From NCBI RefSeq assembly GCF_037975245.1, contig NC_092567.1:18854876-18918875 (forward strand): a stretch of 64,000 nt of DNA, in the 5' to 3' direction. Made by a program: the position numbers and the translations under genes. Every line of letters begins with the position of its first letter. Positions within the stretch are counted from its first letter, which is position 1. This stretch comes from Apostichopus japonicus (lineage: Eukaryota; Echinodermata; Holothuroidea; Aspidochirotida; Stichopodidae). Under the pieces are notes generated by a model. The model did no database searches and was not told the origin of the DNA. It saw only the letters and a list, made by a program, of their open reading frames with translations. Positions 35,801-45,894 of this stretch are shown one piece after another.

Positions 35801-38800
35801 CCAAGGTGTGACAAGGTTGATTTTTTTGGACAAGTTGCAAATGGTATAGGGAAATATTTCAAACTTAACAGTCATGTGATCCAACGTCACCAAAGGTCAG
35901 CTAATGTTAAAAAAGTAGTATTTTAGGGGGAGAAAATGGGCAAAGAAAAAATGTGTGAATTTTTACAGTCATGCTCTATTTAGGTCTCACCGATCAAAAA
36001 TGTCAATTGGTTGACCTCCGGGTGACCTTTGTATGTGAAGTTATGTATACAAGTTCAAAGTTAATTTTTTGACATTTAATGCAATTAAATCTCAATGCCA
36101 AGGTGTGACATGGTTAATATTTTGGGACAAGTTGTGAATGGGGTGGTGGAACATTTTGAAACTTTAAGGTCATGTCATCTGAGGTCACCAATGTTATCAT
36201 ATCTGTTGACACGCTTGTAGGTCTCTTATATTTCTTACATTTTCGACGCCATATTTAGATCTCAAAAGTGCCTTTTGATCAAATATCCGATCACATTTTG
36301 TGATCACAAAATCGTTGGCTATAGTGTTGGTTACTTTATGGGAACATGTAGGACCACAATTACTTGGACTATTTGAGCCCAATCTTGCTTGATAATATTA
36401 TGTGTATTGTCATATACCCCAAGAAAGGAACCCCAGTGCCCTTGGGCTCTTGTTATGATTCTTCCTAGGTTGTTGCACGAACAGCCTGTTATGAAGCTAA
36501 GTTAGCAATCGTATGTGATATGCACTTCCTATAAATAATTATTACACTGCTAATACACGGCGATAACGATATTTTTTTAGGCCACTGCAAATCTGGCTGT
36601 CTTACAAAATATGCAAGTTTATATTGTCCATCAGTTAAGTTCGTCAAATGTATTAAAGTCCAGACATTGGACAATAAACAAGAATCATCCTTCTGGAAAA
36701 ATTGTAAAAGAGCACTATGTTTGTCTTTCTGATATATTATGTAAAAGAACATGTAAAAGAATTCAAACAGGAAACAAAATCTGCTGATAATATGATATCA
36801 TATGTTAATGATGAAAATTGCAACAAGTTGCACCAGATCGCATCTAAGAACCTTCAATTGTTCAAAAATATCTCAAAGGGGAGGGGACACGCCCTCCCCT
36901 TAGACCCCTCCCCCATTTCAATCGCAAAAAGTGCTCCCCTTCCAAATTCCTGGCTACGTCGTTGGGATATACATTGTCTCTATGGTATACAATTAAAACA
37001 CTCAATGCTAAGCTACGGAAGTTTAAAAGTGCCATCAACATAAGCAAAATCTTTGCCCCATAAGGTACAAATGTATCGAAAAAAGTTCTGAACGAAAGTG
37101 CAGTCGCGAAAGATGAGGTGTCTGACTGACACTGACCGTATCGTTGACGATTAGTGCGGGGGGGAGGGTACAAGGCAGCAGTCGGAATGTTCTGGCTCCA
37201 AGACCCATCCAGTTGGATTTTCAGCCACTACACCCCCCCCCCCCCCAATCATCAGGCCTTAGCTACGTCCCTGGCTGTGATGTCACATCCTCACATTTCT
37301 GAAAAGTCTGTTATTTTATTAACATGTTTTGTGAGATTTTATGACTTAAAACCAAAAGATATGTCATGTGGATCTCATATTTGTCAAGGGAAGTATCAGA
37401 GATTTAACATCTGAAGAATTTTTGATTATATTTTTTTAGGTTTGTGAAAAAATGTTATTAATTTTTATTGAAATATATTCACACATGTTAAGATGTGTGA
37501 TGTCACATCCTTACAGTTAGTCTTTCTACATCAGTCATTTTCAAAGAAATGTTTATATCTTCAAAGCGTGATATCTCCTAAACAGAGCATGCTATCATGG
37601 TAGTTTATTCAATGCTCTGTTTGCCCTTTTTAGCTCTTTCATACAACTTAGATAGACATGTCAGACACCTGAACCAATCCTTTAACAGTTAACTGTATAT
37701 ATTATTAACTGTATATATTATTCATTACAAGATGTACGTTAATTAAGAAAATAAACGTAAAAATTCTAGGAAGCACAATATCTCTTTAAATTTTGCTTTC
37801 TGTTCAAGAATATAAATTGTAAATATTTGTTAACATTTTAAAACATTTCATGCTGTGTATAAACGGCATGGAAATCAGTAACTATGGATTTTCAATTTAG
37901 AGATGAAGGTTTACGCGGTTGAAGCCATTTCTCTTTAGTTAATTATGACTGCTCAAATGTTATCTTTTTCAAGAAGTGTATTGTAATTAATTTCATGTAA
38001 CTGTCTTGAGCGCCTTTGAACAACTTTTGTTGATTTTGGCGCTATATAAATATTTTCTGATTGATTGATTGACTCAAAAACGGTTACATCTCTATGTTAC
38101 GACCCGGTTCCGACGTTTCTATGTTCCGACGAAAAGAAATATTTCGGGGAAAAAAAATTGTTTCCAAGACACCGTTTGTACCAAGAAAACAAGTTTTCTT
38201 ACCCCAATATTTTTGTGACCAAATTTTTAGTGACCCCAAATTTTAGGAAAAATTTCGGGTCACAAGCAATTCTCGGTCACCAGCACTGTTTGGGTCATAA
38301 CCAACTTTTGGTCTCATTTCTTTTTCTGTGAAAAAAATTTTGGTCCGAAAATATGTTGGTTCAAAAAGTGTTGAGTTCCTAAAAAAAAATCTTGGTACAA
38401 ACAAATTTAGGGGGAAAAAATTGCTCCGAATTGTTTCTTTTTGTAGGAACATAGAGACGTCGGAACATAGGGATGTCACCCTCAACAACGACTAACTTAT
38501 AAAGATACTATATTCACAAATACTTAAAGCAGCATTTTGCGTCCTTTTCTATGATTTTTCTCAACCTCACTGACTCCACGATGTCATAACGACATACATA
38601 ACTAGATTATCTATTTAAATCTTACTTCAAATGGTGGCATAACAGTCTAACAATTTACAACTCTCAAGTTTGTTTTTCTCCAAGATATTTTCCGTTGGGA
38701 TCCCAATAAATCTCGCCCATAATATGAATATTTAAACACTACGAACGTCATTGACCAATACGTAATATTATTTAAATTATTATTTAAACATTTCTAAAGC

Positions 38801-39972
38801 GCACATACATAAGCTATGGCGCTGTACAAACTTAAAAGAGTAAAGGTAAAAAACTTAAAGAAACTTAAGAAACCAAGTTAATCATAAGAAAGAGGTAAAA
38901 ATCTTAAAAACAGATAACCCTAAAAGACTAAACAAAACCAATAACGATGGAGAATAAGAAGTCAGCATATACCATGCCACAAAATCAGAAAATAGGATAA
39001 AACAATAGTAAGAGATATATACAAAAAGAATGAGATAATAAGTAAAACTAGATTAATTATATACACGTTTGAAAATGAAAGTCTTAAGACTGGATTTAAA
39101 TGAACTTACAGTACTAGAATTGCGAATAGAAAATGGGAGTGCATTCCACAATTTGGGGGCACAGACACAAAAAGATCGGTCACCAAGGGACTTGCAGCGA
39201 GTACGGGGGGTAGTTAAAATCAAACTGTCATGAGATCGTATGGAGTAGCTCACTGATCGTGGTTTAAGAAGGTCCTTCAGATAAGATGGTGCAGATCCGT
39301 GAAGCGCCTTATAAGTGAGTAATAAAATTTTAAAATCGATACGATCCTTTATCGGAAGCCAGTGGAGAAGTTTAAAAGCAGAAGATATACTGTCATATTT
39401 GTTCAAATTTAGGATGATACGAGCAGCCATATTTTGTACACGCTGTAACTTATTAAGGGAAGAAGTGGGAAGACCATAAAACAAAGAGTTACAATAATCA
39501 AAGTGAGATGTGACAAGTGCCTGAACTAAAGTGCGAGTAGAATCAGTTGAAAGATGCTTACGTAATTTTCTAATACTATACAGGTTAAAACTAGCGATTT
39601 TACAACACCATGCTTGATTTGTGTACAGTCTATATGGCAGTTGTACCAGGGAGTTCCATATAACTCCCTGGTTGTACCAACGCAAAGTTTTGAATCTATT
39701 TTTAGCAACGGCTCATAACTAAACCTGCATCTCTGATTGGTTGAATTCAAACTAGTGGGTTTTGGGAAACTATATGGGAATAAGTTTAAATGTGGAATTT
39801 GTCGGTGGACACTTTTCTCATTATTTGCAAATATCCTTAATAAATCGCCAATTAACGTTGACAATTAACATATTTATGGTGTCAAACTTGCCTTATTAAG
39901 TAAAATGTAGGGACTTGTCTTACCTGCTTCCACAACAGCGATCACCACAATCAAAGTCAAGAGAACCTTCAT
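29649..39972 (-). CDS. i-type (destabilase-type) lysozyme A, gene span
   Basis: Three coding exons, 39972-39924, 30357-30193 and 29848-29649, join to 137 aa; both introns are phase 1 with GT-AG ends. The protein has a signal peptide (MKVLLTLIVVIAVVEA), then an i-type lysozyme domain: CMACICAVESNC with the catalytic Glu at residue 31, GCNVDRGSYSCGPFQIK with the catalytic Asp at 43, and CEDFARIHNGGPNG with the conserved His at 113. It should be secreted and cleave peptidoglycan of bacteria; many family members also have isopeptidase activity. The first intron is about 9.6 kb because of inserted repeats. An in-frame ATG 15 nt upstream (39987) could also start translation; I chose 39972 by match with lysozyme B. 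Length is normal for the family. Confidence 0.9.
30193..30357 (-). CDS. Lysozyme A, catalytic exon
   Basis: 165 nt, phase 1 on both sides, acceptor ACACAG, donor GTGAGT. Encodes PVPSDCMACICAVESNC, the segment with both catalytic acids, and CGPFQIKQPYYTDAL. Same length as exon 4 of lysozyme B. Confidence 0.95.
30495..30505. other. Junction where lysozyme A lacks the module block
   Basis: Left of this point the intron aligns to lysozyme B up to about 57195 (ACCCTTAACTATAT); right of it the intron aligns to B from about 59385 (TCAGGGGT, later AATGAAAATACGTTGTG). The 2.2 kb between, with B exons 2 and 3 and a SINE, has no counterpart here. Confidence 0.8.
31620..36452. repeat. AGGTCA/TGACCT-rich repeat array, copy 2 (split)
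   Basis: Starts TTTTGGTTCCTTGCTTTAGC and ends near AGGAACCCCAGTGCCCTTGG. Same internal units as 24274-27330. It is interrupted at 33159-35344 by a hAT-like element; both sides join perfectly once that and one duplication copy are taken out. Near the start a unit of about 185 bp (TTTGTTTTGCTATCTGACC ... GGTCCTCGGTCTGAATG) is present twice in tandem, 31690-31862 and 31887-32056. Confidence 0.8.
33159..35344. mobile_element. hAT-like element with perfect 8-bp target duplication
   Basis: 2,186 bp with TIRs CAGGGCATATTTTAA / TTAAAATATGCCCTG and TTAAGTTA duplicated at 33151-33158 and 35345-35352. The CAGGG end and 8-bp duplication are the marks of hAT. No transposase frame is visible. A GC-rich island (about 34480-34640: GGGGGCCTTCGCCCCCTGG, CCTGGACCCC) stands out from the AT-rich rest. 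Confidence 0.85.
37940..38075 (+). repeat. LINE or SINE 3' tail
   Basis: The string TTGAGCGCCTTTGAACAAC, then GGCGCTATATAAATATTTTC and a (TGAT)n tail, is the usual form of 3' ends of CR1/L2-type retroposons. Only the tail is present. Confidence 0.5.
38085..38478. mobile_element. Small TIR element (CTATGTTCCGAC ends)
   Basis: About 390 bp with inverted ends of about 40 bp: TACATCTCTATGTTACGAC, GACGTTTCTATGTTCCGAC at the left and the mirror of GACATCCCTATGTTCCGACG at the right. Absent from lysozyme B's intron. No coding sequence. Confidence 0.65.
38767..39600 (-). mobile_element. 5'-truncated LINE, Jockey/CR1-like
   Basis: Inserted into the TIR element between CGTAAT and ACAACACC, which are adjacent in copy 1 (28729-28742). 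The 3' part (38767-39052) is untranslated and AT-rich with GCGCTTTAGAAATG near its end. 5' truncation at 39600 is typical of LINE integration. Confidence 0.8.
39053..39600 (-). pseudogene. LINE reverse transcriptase C-terminal part
   Basis: A single frame of about 180 residues reading LVTSHFDYCNSLFYGLPTS, KLQRVQNMAARIIL, LHWLPIKDRIDFKILLLTYK and LWNALPFSIRNSSTVSSFK. This is the well-known region behind the reverse transcriptase catalytic core of Jockey-superfamily (CR1/Rex-like) LINEs. The catalytic core itself is missing through 5' truncation. The frame is intact, so the insertion is fairly recent. The open frame continues artificially to 39685 into the host element. Confidence 0.88.
39924..39972 (-). 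CDS. Lysozyme A, signal peptide exon
   Basis: 49 nt, MKVLLTLIVVIAVVEA plus one base, donor GTAAGA. Same length and phase as the first coding exon of lysozyme B. Confidence 0.88.
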
Positions 39973-40064
39973 TGTGAAAACCTGCATATTGAGAAAGTGA
40001 ACAGAAAGGAGTTGATCAGTATCCTTCAAAGGCTAAAAATGTTGTGAGAAAACAAAGTGAAAGT

Positions 40065-40144
40065 GTCTCTATAAAAATCTATTTCATGAGAGCTTCATGT
40101 AACTTTTTCAAGGTTATGACCGGCGCATATGTGACGCATATGCT
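40065..40144 (-). promoter_or_regulatory. Lysozyme A core promoter
   Basis: Minus strand has TTTTTATAGAGACAC (TATA-like, about 95 nt before the ATG) and, further up at 40132-40144, AGCATATGCGTCA, with a CRE/ATF-like TGACGCA. Both are kept at lysozyme B (60147-60150 and 60184-60196) while spacing differs. Role inferred from conservation. Confidence 0.5.
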
Positions 40145-40161
40145 GATATTTAAGTATAAAT

Positions 40162-40315
40162 AGTTTTTTTCTCTCGGAATCTCATGTGACTTTAGTGTCT
40201 GCAACTGCCAAATTTTAGTGAACCCCAAATGGAAGTTCAACAGAAGTTCATTTGGGGTTCACTAAAATTTGGCAGTTGCAGACACTAAAGTCACATGCGA
40301 TTCCGAGAGAAAAAA

Positions 40316-40317
<2 letters not shown>
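40162..40317. repeat. Near-perfect hairpin upstream of lysozyme A
   Basis: Two arms of about 69 bp (40162-40230 and 40250-40317) around a 19-bp loop that itself repeats GAAGTTC. The left arm is homologous to the upstream DNA of lysozyme B (about 60225-60290), so the right arm is an inverted copy gained at A. A (TA)n run follows at 40318-40350. Confidence 0.85.
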
Positions 40318-40350
<33 letters not shown>

Positions 40351-40354
<4 letters not shown>

Positions 40355-41129
40355 GAGTTGGCTAGCACCATGGGTGATATAAAGGTCATAACAGTACATT
40401 ATTACTTCCATTGTATTATCTGATGAACCGGGGTGTCCGTTATCCAATTTCTCGAAATTTCGTGATTGTTTTCTGTTTCTAGGTTTCGGTTCTCGCAGGG
40501 GAATACCCATTTCTAATCGAATTCCTTTTTATTTGAAGAGTCTTTCGAGTTCATTTTATGCCAAGAGGAAATAGTTAATGTATTGATAGGTGTCTGTAAA
40601 GCCGTTTAACGATTATGTTTACGGAAACGCAGGAATTACTACTACAAGGAGTAGTAAAGAAGTTTAGCCCCTGATCGACTTCCCGAGAGGTCGATCAGGG
40701 TTTAATAGATTTGTTTGCGAAGAATAGACAGCGTTGTTTTTTTTGGGGGGGGCGGGGTGGGGAGTTGTCTTTGTTGAGCCAGGGAATGGTTGATAAGTGG
40801 TACCATGGAGGTGAAAAACAGAGCCAGTCAGGGAGAGATTTCTATTGAATGAAAGGAATGAGAAAACAGATAGGTTTCGTTTAGTCGGAAAGTGTGTAGT
40901 TACGACTTGGTATCTCAGGAGGAGATCTTTAATTTATGGGTCTTCTTCGAGGTTGCTTTTGCATGTATAGGTTACTGTGACATTCTTCTAGAAGTTTAAC
41001 CAGAATGCAAAATGCATTGAGGTTTCGATGACTTCAGTGCACTAGACTTCTGCTTGTTAGTATAACCAGAACTAGCTGTTACAATAACACTATGGCATGC
41101 TAACACAGGCCAGTCTACTCTACGTGGTT
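40351..41129. other. Intergenic stretch
   Basis: No gene recognised. A 28-bp palindrome, CCTGATCGAC TTCCCGAGAG GTCGATCAGG, lies at about 40671-40700; a G run at 40745-40762. Confidence 0.4.
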
Positions 41130-42612
41130 AAACACACCTCCATCAAAAGCAATAGGGTTCTTGTACTCAATGTTATGAATCCACGCACCAAGTATTACAA
41201 AACAAAACCAAATCTCTAATAACTTCGCACATTAGGGTTGCAGAGAAGTCCACTTATGGACAAGTTAGATTGGAATATGCCCAAGAAACTTCAAAGAATC
41301 AACTTGAAAGAAGCTAATACAGGTCACTGGAGGTCAACCTGAGGTCAAAGGTCACCCAAAATGCAGTTCGACTATTGTATTACAATAGCGTAACTCTCAA
41401 CCCTGTCAGTGGTAGTTTCACAAGTTATCAGGAAAAAACAAATTTTGACCCATAAATGACCTTTGGTGACCTTGGATCGCATCACGGTTATTTTTGAAAA
41501 TGTGTCCCTACTCCATTCACAACTCGTCCTAATATACCAGCCATGTCAGACTTCGTGACTAGAAGTTGTTGCAAAAATTAGTATAAGCGGGCAGTTGTTT
41601 GCACATAATCAACCTTGAATGACCTTGGATGACCTGATGGTTTTTATCAAAAATGTTCCTCTTGATGAGGTGCACTCTATCCTAAAATTTGTTTGGCCTA
41701 CAATGTACACACATAATGTTATGGCTAGAAATGTGTCAAAACCAACCTTTGGCCCCTCATAACTTGAGAACTGGGTGTCCGATTGATGCGGGAGTTAGTT
41801 TCCTATATTCAGCACAAAAAGCTCTATCATATGTCACCAAATTTTTAAACTTATCTTTGTTCTGTTTTGTTTTGCCCAGTATCTCCTAAAATGAGCATAT
41901 TTTTTAAGATTTGACCTTTGACCTTTTGACCTCGCGGTCAGATGTAGTTTGACACGCCGATTCCAAAAAGCAACATGACAAGTCTGTGCGACCATCCTAA
42001 CTGTACTTATTAAAAAACAAAAACATTGACCTCTGATAACTTCGCACACGAAGGTCGCACAGGGGTCAACTATGGACCATTTTGATCGGAAGGTACCTTT
42101 GAGATCCGATTATGGCCACGAAAATTCAAATAACCCAAAAAACTGCTAGAGGTCACCGGAGGTCAACCTGAGGTCAAAGGTCACCTAGATGCGGGTCGAC
42201 TCCCTGATTACAATAGCGTTACTCCCAACCTTCACGGACATTTGGTTCTCAAGTTATTGCAAAAGTACTAGTTTTTTACCCCTGATTGACCTTTGTTGAC
42301 CTTGGATCACATGACCGTTATGTTTTGATATGATCCCTTACCCCATTCACAACTGGTCCCAAAATATCAACCATGTCGGATCCTGTCAATGGGAGTTATT
42401 GCTTGTTTTAATATTTTGGTTTTTGGCCTCTAACTGACCTTTGGTGACCTTCACAGGCACCACAAAAATAGGGCACATCTACTCAATGTGGTACTCATAT
42501 CCACCAAATATTAGATTGGTCCAAGCTTCCCTACTTGAGATACCGTGTTTACAAGCCAGGCGTCACACACACACACACACACATACACGCATACATACAT
42601 ACATACACACAC
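41130..42612. repeat. AGGTCA/TGACCT-rich repeat, reverse orientation
   Basis: Same hexamer-rich family as 24274-27330, turned around, with AGGTCAAAGGTCA direct repeats (41342-41354 and about 42171). It closes with a (CA)n and (ACAT)n stretch at 42565-42612. Confidence 0.7.
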
Positions 42613-42983
42613 TCTCCGCCTGCATGAATGCATAGGTTACGATTTCATCGAAACCAAAAATAGGACTTGTGTTGCCCGCATGAAGAATATGCGAGGTTCC
42701 GATATACGAAGGGATTTTAAGTGCAAAGCGATAGGCTGTTGTATGGATTCTGTTTAAAGAGGTTATGAAATGAAAAATTGTCATGTCTTGGAATGGTTTA
42801 TCTACATTACTACAACACCACCCATGCACAACTTTCCGTAAATACGGCTTCAAACGCCAGAAATTCGCTGTCAAAGTATTCCCTAGAGACCTCTCGAGCT
42901 GCCACTCGTAAAAAAAAAAGCTGCCACCGCAGTTCATCTGACGTCATCAAAGGAACCATTTCAGCCAAAGCCGACTCCCCGCT

Positions 42984-45894
42984 CCCAGCAAAAAATGTAC
43001 CCTAATTTTACCGCGGTAAACTATGGTAAATGTGTGGTAAATGAGGTAAATGTGTGGTAAAATTGTGGTAAAATAAACTGCGGTACATTTACCGCAGTTT
43101 TACCATGGTATTACCGCGGTAAAAGTATGGTAAAAGTGCGGTACATTTACTGCGGTAAATTTACTGCGGTAAAAGTAGGGTAAAAGTGCGGTACATTTAC
43201 TGCGGTAAATTTACCACAGTTTTACCATGGTATTACCGCGGTAAAAGTGTGGTACATTTACTACGGTAAATTTACCACAGTTTTACCATGGTATTACCGC
43301 GTTAAAAGTGCGGTGCATTTACTACGGTAAATTTACCACAGTTTTACCATGGTATTACCGCGGTGAAAGTAGGGTAAAAGTGTGGTACATTTATACCACA
43401 GTTAATTACCATGGTATTACCGCGGTAAAAGTATGGTAAAAGTGTGGTACATTTACTACGGTAAATTTACCGCAGTTTTACCATGGTAGTATACCGCGGT
43501 AAAAGTAGGGTAAAAGTGTGGTACATTTACTACAGTAAATTTACCATAGCTTTACCATGATATTACTGGAGTAATTAAGTAGGGTAAATTTATATGGTAC
43601 ATAAACTACATAGGTGAAATTCCTACAATTGTGCCATGATTAACCACTGTAAAATTAGGGTAAAACTATACAGTGCAATTATACTATGGTAAATTTACCA
43701 TAATTGTACCATGATTTTACCACAGTAGAACATATATGGGTCACACTATGAAACATGATGGTACATTTACAGCAATTTTTGCATGATTTTGTCCCATATT
43801 TTTGCAATACTGATAAGACAAACCTTTTGCCAGCTTATGTTCTACTCATATCTTAATGTTGGCAATATAAATTACCTGTGGATATGAGTTGAATTAAGAA
43901 GAGATACCAACTGCTATTCTTATATGTTATAGTATCCATCTCTTTTCCTAAAAAAAAACAGTAGATATATACATAGAGAATTCCTTCATGTAATCCCTGA
44001 TAAATTTGAGAGGAGACAACATTTAATTCTTTTTTCATCATGAGGGAGAACCTAAAAGCCTTTAAAATGAAAAAAAAAACAACTATATAAACTAGCACAC
44101 ATAAGGCATAGCTTCTGTGCCTCAACACTGAACACACAAAAATTGACCAATCAGTGTCCTCAGATTTGGGTATTCTCTGTCAGGTCCATTAAACGACATG
44201 ACAAGTCTATGTATTTCTTCATATCAACCAGAGCGGTGAGGTGGCAGAACGGGAGAGTGCACGTCTGCAGTACCCGAGGTCCCTGGTTCAAACCTCGGTG
44301 TCGACACTGACACCAATTTTCACCCCGCTCCTTTCTCGTGGTAGGAAAGTGGCTACACGTGGAAAGCGGTACTCACGTCCTTCGGAGGGGACGTTAAATT
44401 GCGGTCCCGGGAGCAGGACTACACACCCCTGCCTCGTTACTTCAGGGCACTATTCGAAAAGAGAAGGCGAGTTTCGCCGGTGTCCTTCCACGCACAAAAA
44501 CTTGGAACCTCAATAATTTCCGACTAAGGATTTCCTTAGTCTGCTGAAGCACCTTCGGGTGGAAGCGTAATACGAGGTGTATCATATCATATCTTCATAT
44601 CAACCAACCCAACCCCCAAACTCCAGGTGTACTTATACACTAAGTACAACTCCAATACTCCCACTAAGTAGCAACCACTTCCGACCCAAACAATAGAAAC
44701 CGCTCTGTCTTCTAATTCCCATTTAAATAGAAATTCCTCCCCCTTTAGTGATCCATTCCTAATTGGCTCCTCAGCTCCGACCTCCTGTGTACTTATGGCT
44801 TCTTAACAATGTTAATCGAACAATACTTCACTTCTCAGCATCTCCCTGTTTGAATAATAGACAACTTTCCCTAGAAAGAAAAAAAAAAAAAAAAAAAGTG
44901 TCTATTCTACAAAACTTAAATATTACCCCTCGTAGGACCTCTTGCGAGGTCGAACAGGGGTAAATTCCTTTATTGTATTGTATATCAACCAAGTTTTTGA
45001 AGACAATTGGAGATCAAAAGTCCAATCTGGACTACTAGTTACCAGATAGTCAGGAATCATACCAGCTAGGGATATTGAAATTCAACAAAGCTTTCTCATG
45101 TGTGAAACCTCCATGGATTTTATGAATTAAATGTCATGGCATGTCAGGCATACACCCATTACAATAAGGGTAAAGGCATATAGCCAAATTATGATACAAT
45201 ACACTGATGGGTGAAATTCAAAGAAATTTATGGTGTACATGCTGATTGAAATTAGGACAAAATTATGCTCAATGTGAGGTAAAACTGTCCTACAATTAGT
45301 GTAAAATCCTGGTAAACTGAGGTAAAACTAAGGTAAAAGCGTAGTAAATCTACGGTGAAACCATGGTAAAATTGGGGTAAAAGAACGGTAAAGCGTGGTA
45401 AAAGTATGGTAAATTGAGGTAAAACTAAGGAAAAAGCGTGGTAAATATACTGTAAAATTGGGGTAAAATAACGGTAAAACTGGTAAATTTAGGGTAAAAG
45501 TGTGGTAAATCTACGGTAAAACCATGGTAACCTTGGGGTAAAACCATGGTACACTGTGGTAAAAGTATGGTAAATTGATGTAAAACTATGGAAGAGCGTG
45601 GTAAATATGCGGTAAAATTGGGGTAAAAGAACGGTAAAACTGTGGTATATTCGGGGTAAAAGCGTGGTAAAAGTGTAGTAAAAGTGCGGTGAAAGTATGG
45701 TAACAGCGTGGTAAATTGCGGTAAAAGTGAAGTAAAACTATGGTTAATTTGTAGTAATTTACTGGGGTAAACCGCGGTTTACCGCGTCCATAGGGCCAAA
45801 ACACCGCGGTAATGTACAACAAATTTACCGCGGTTTACCGTGGTAAAATTGTGGTATGTTACCGCGGTAAATTTGAGGTAAATTTTTTCCTGGG
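42984..45894. mobile_element. GGTAAA/TACCGCGGTA-array TIR element
   Basis: About 2.9 kb with ends CCCAGCAAAAAATGTACC (left) and, on the other strand, CCCAGGAAAAAATTTACC (right), each continuing into TTTACCGCGGTA palindromes. Arms 43005-43760 and 45270-45890 are long runs of GGTAAA-type hexamers alternating with TACCGCGGTA and ACCATGGT palindromes. The middle is AT-rich with a SINE inserted at 44231. Minus-strand frames such as the one with repeated FTALLLHFYHAF at 45586-45822 are shadows. Target duplication unclear. Confidence 0.75.
44231..44591 (+). mobile_element. tRNA-derived SINE with 15-bp target duplication
   Basis: Head resembles a tRNA: GTGGCAGAACGGGAGAGTGC (A box region) and GGTTCAAACC (B box). 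The body has CTTCGGAGGGGACGTTAAAT, a string I recall from other invertebrate SINEs. A short tail of ATCAT units ends it. TCTTCATATCAACCA is duplicated at 44216-44230 and 44592-44606, so it was placed by LINE machinery and is young. Confidence 0.88.

Larger units (their letters stand above)
30660..37670. repeat. Repeat block inserted in lysozyme A intron 1
   Basis: Homology between the A and B introns stops at about 30660 (TTCAAGC, GTTAACA) and resumes at about 37670 (GCAGTT/CAGTTAACTGTATATATTA). The B intron has no such block (59495-59520). It contains MITE-like ends with C runs (30820-30880), a palindrome-rich piece with repeated GGAATTTCCGACTGTCG (about 30922-30985), and the array at 31620-36452. 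Confidence 0.75.
38526..39870. mobile_element. TIR element AAAGCAGCATTTTGC, copy 2, truncated
   Basis: Aligns to copy 1 (28473-29526) from its start, through the CCAATACGTAAT site where a LINE is inserted, to the shared ATCCTTAAT...TCGCCAATTAA near 39860. The terminal part of copy 1 is missing here and the sequence passes into the lysozyme A exon 1 flank. Contains a GGGAGTTCCATATAACTCCC hairpin (39650-39668). Confidence 0.75.

Noticed and set aside
30660-39900. Hidden Cys-rich module exons in the long intron of lysozyme A
   Set aside because: I saw no GLCP...KCC-type frame on the minus strand, and the intron alignment explains the interval by insertions; a profile search could overturn this.
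44231-44305. tRNA gene
   Set aside because: A and B boxes are present but the cloverleaf is degenerate and the unit has a SINE body, tail and target duplication. The same holds for 50904-50978 and 57697-57770.
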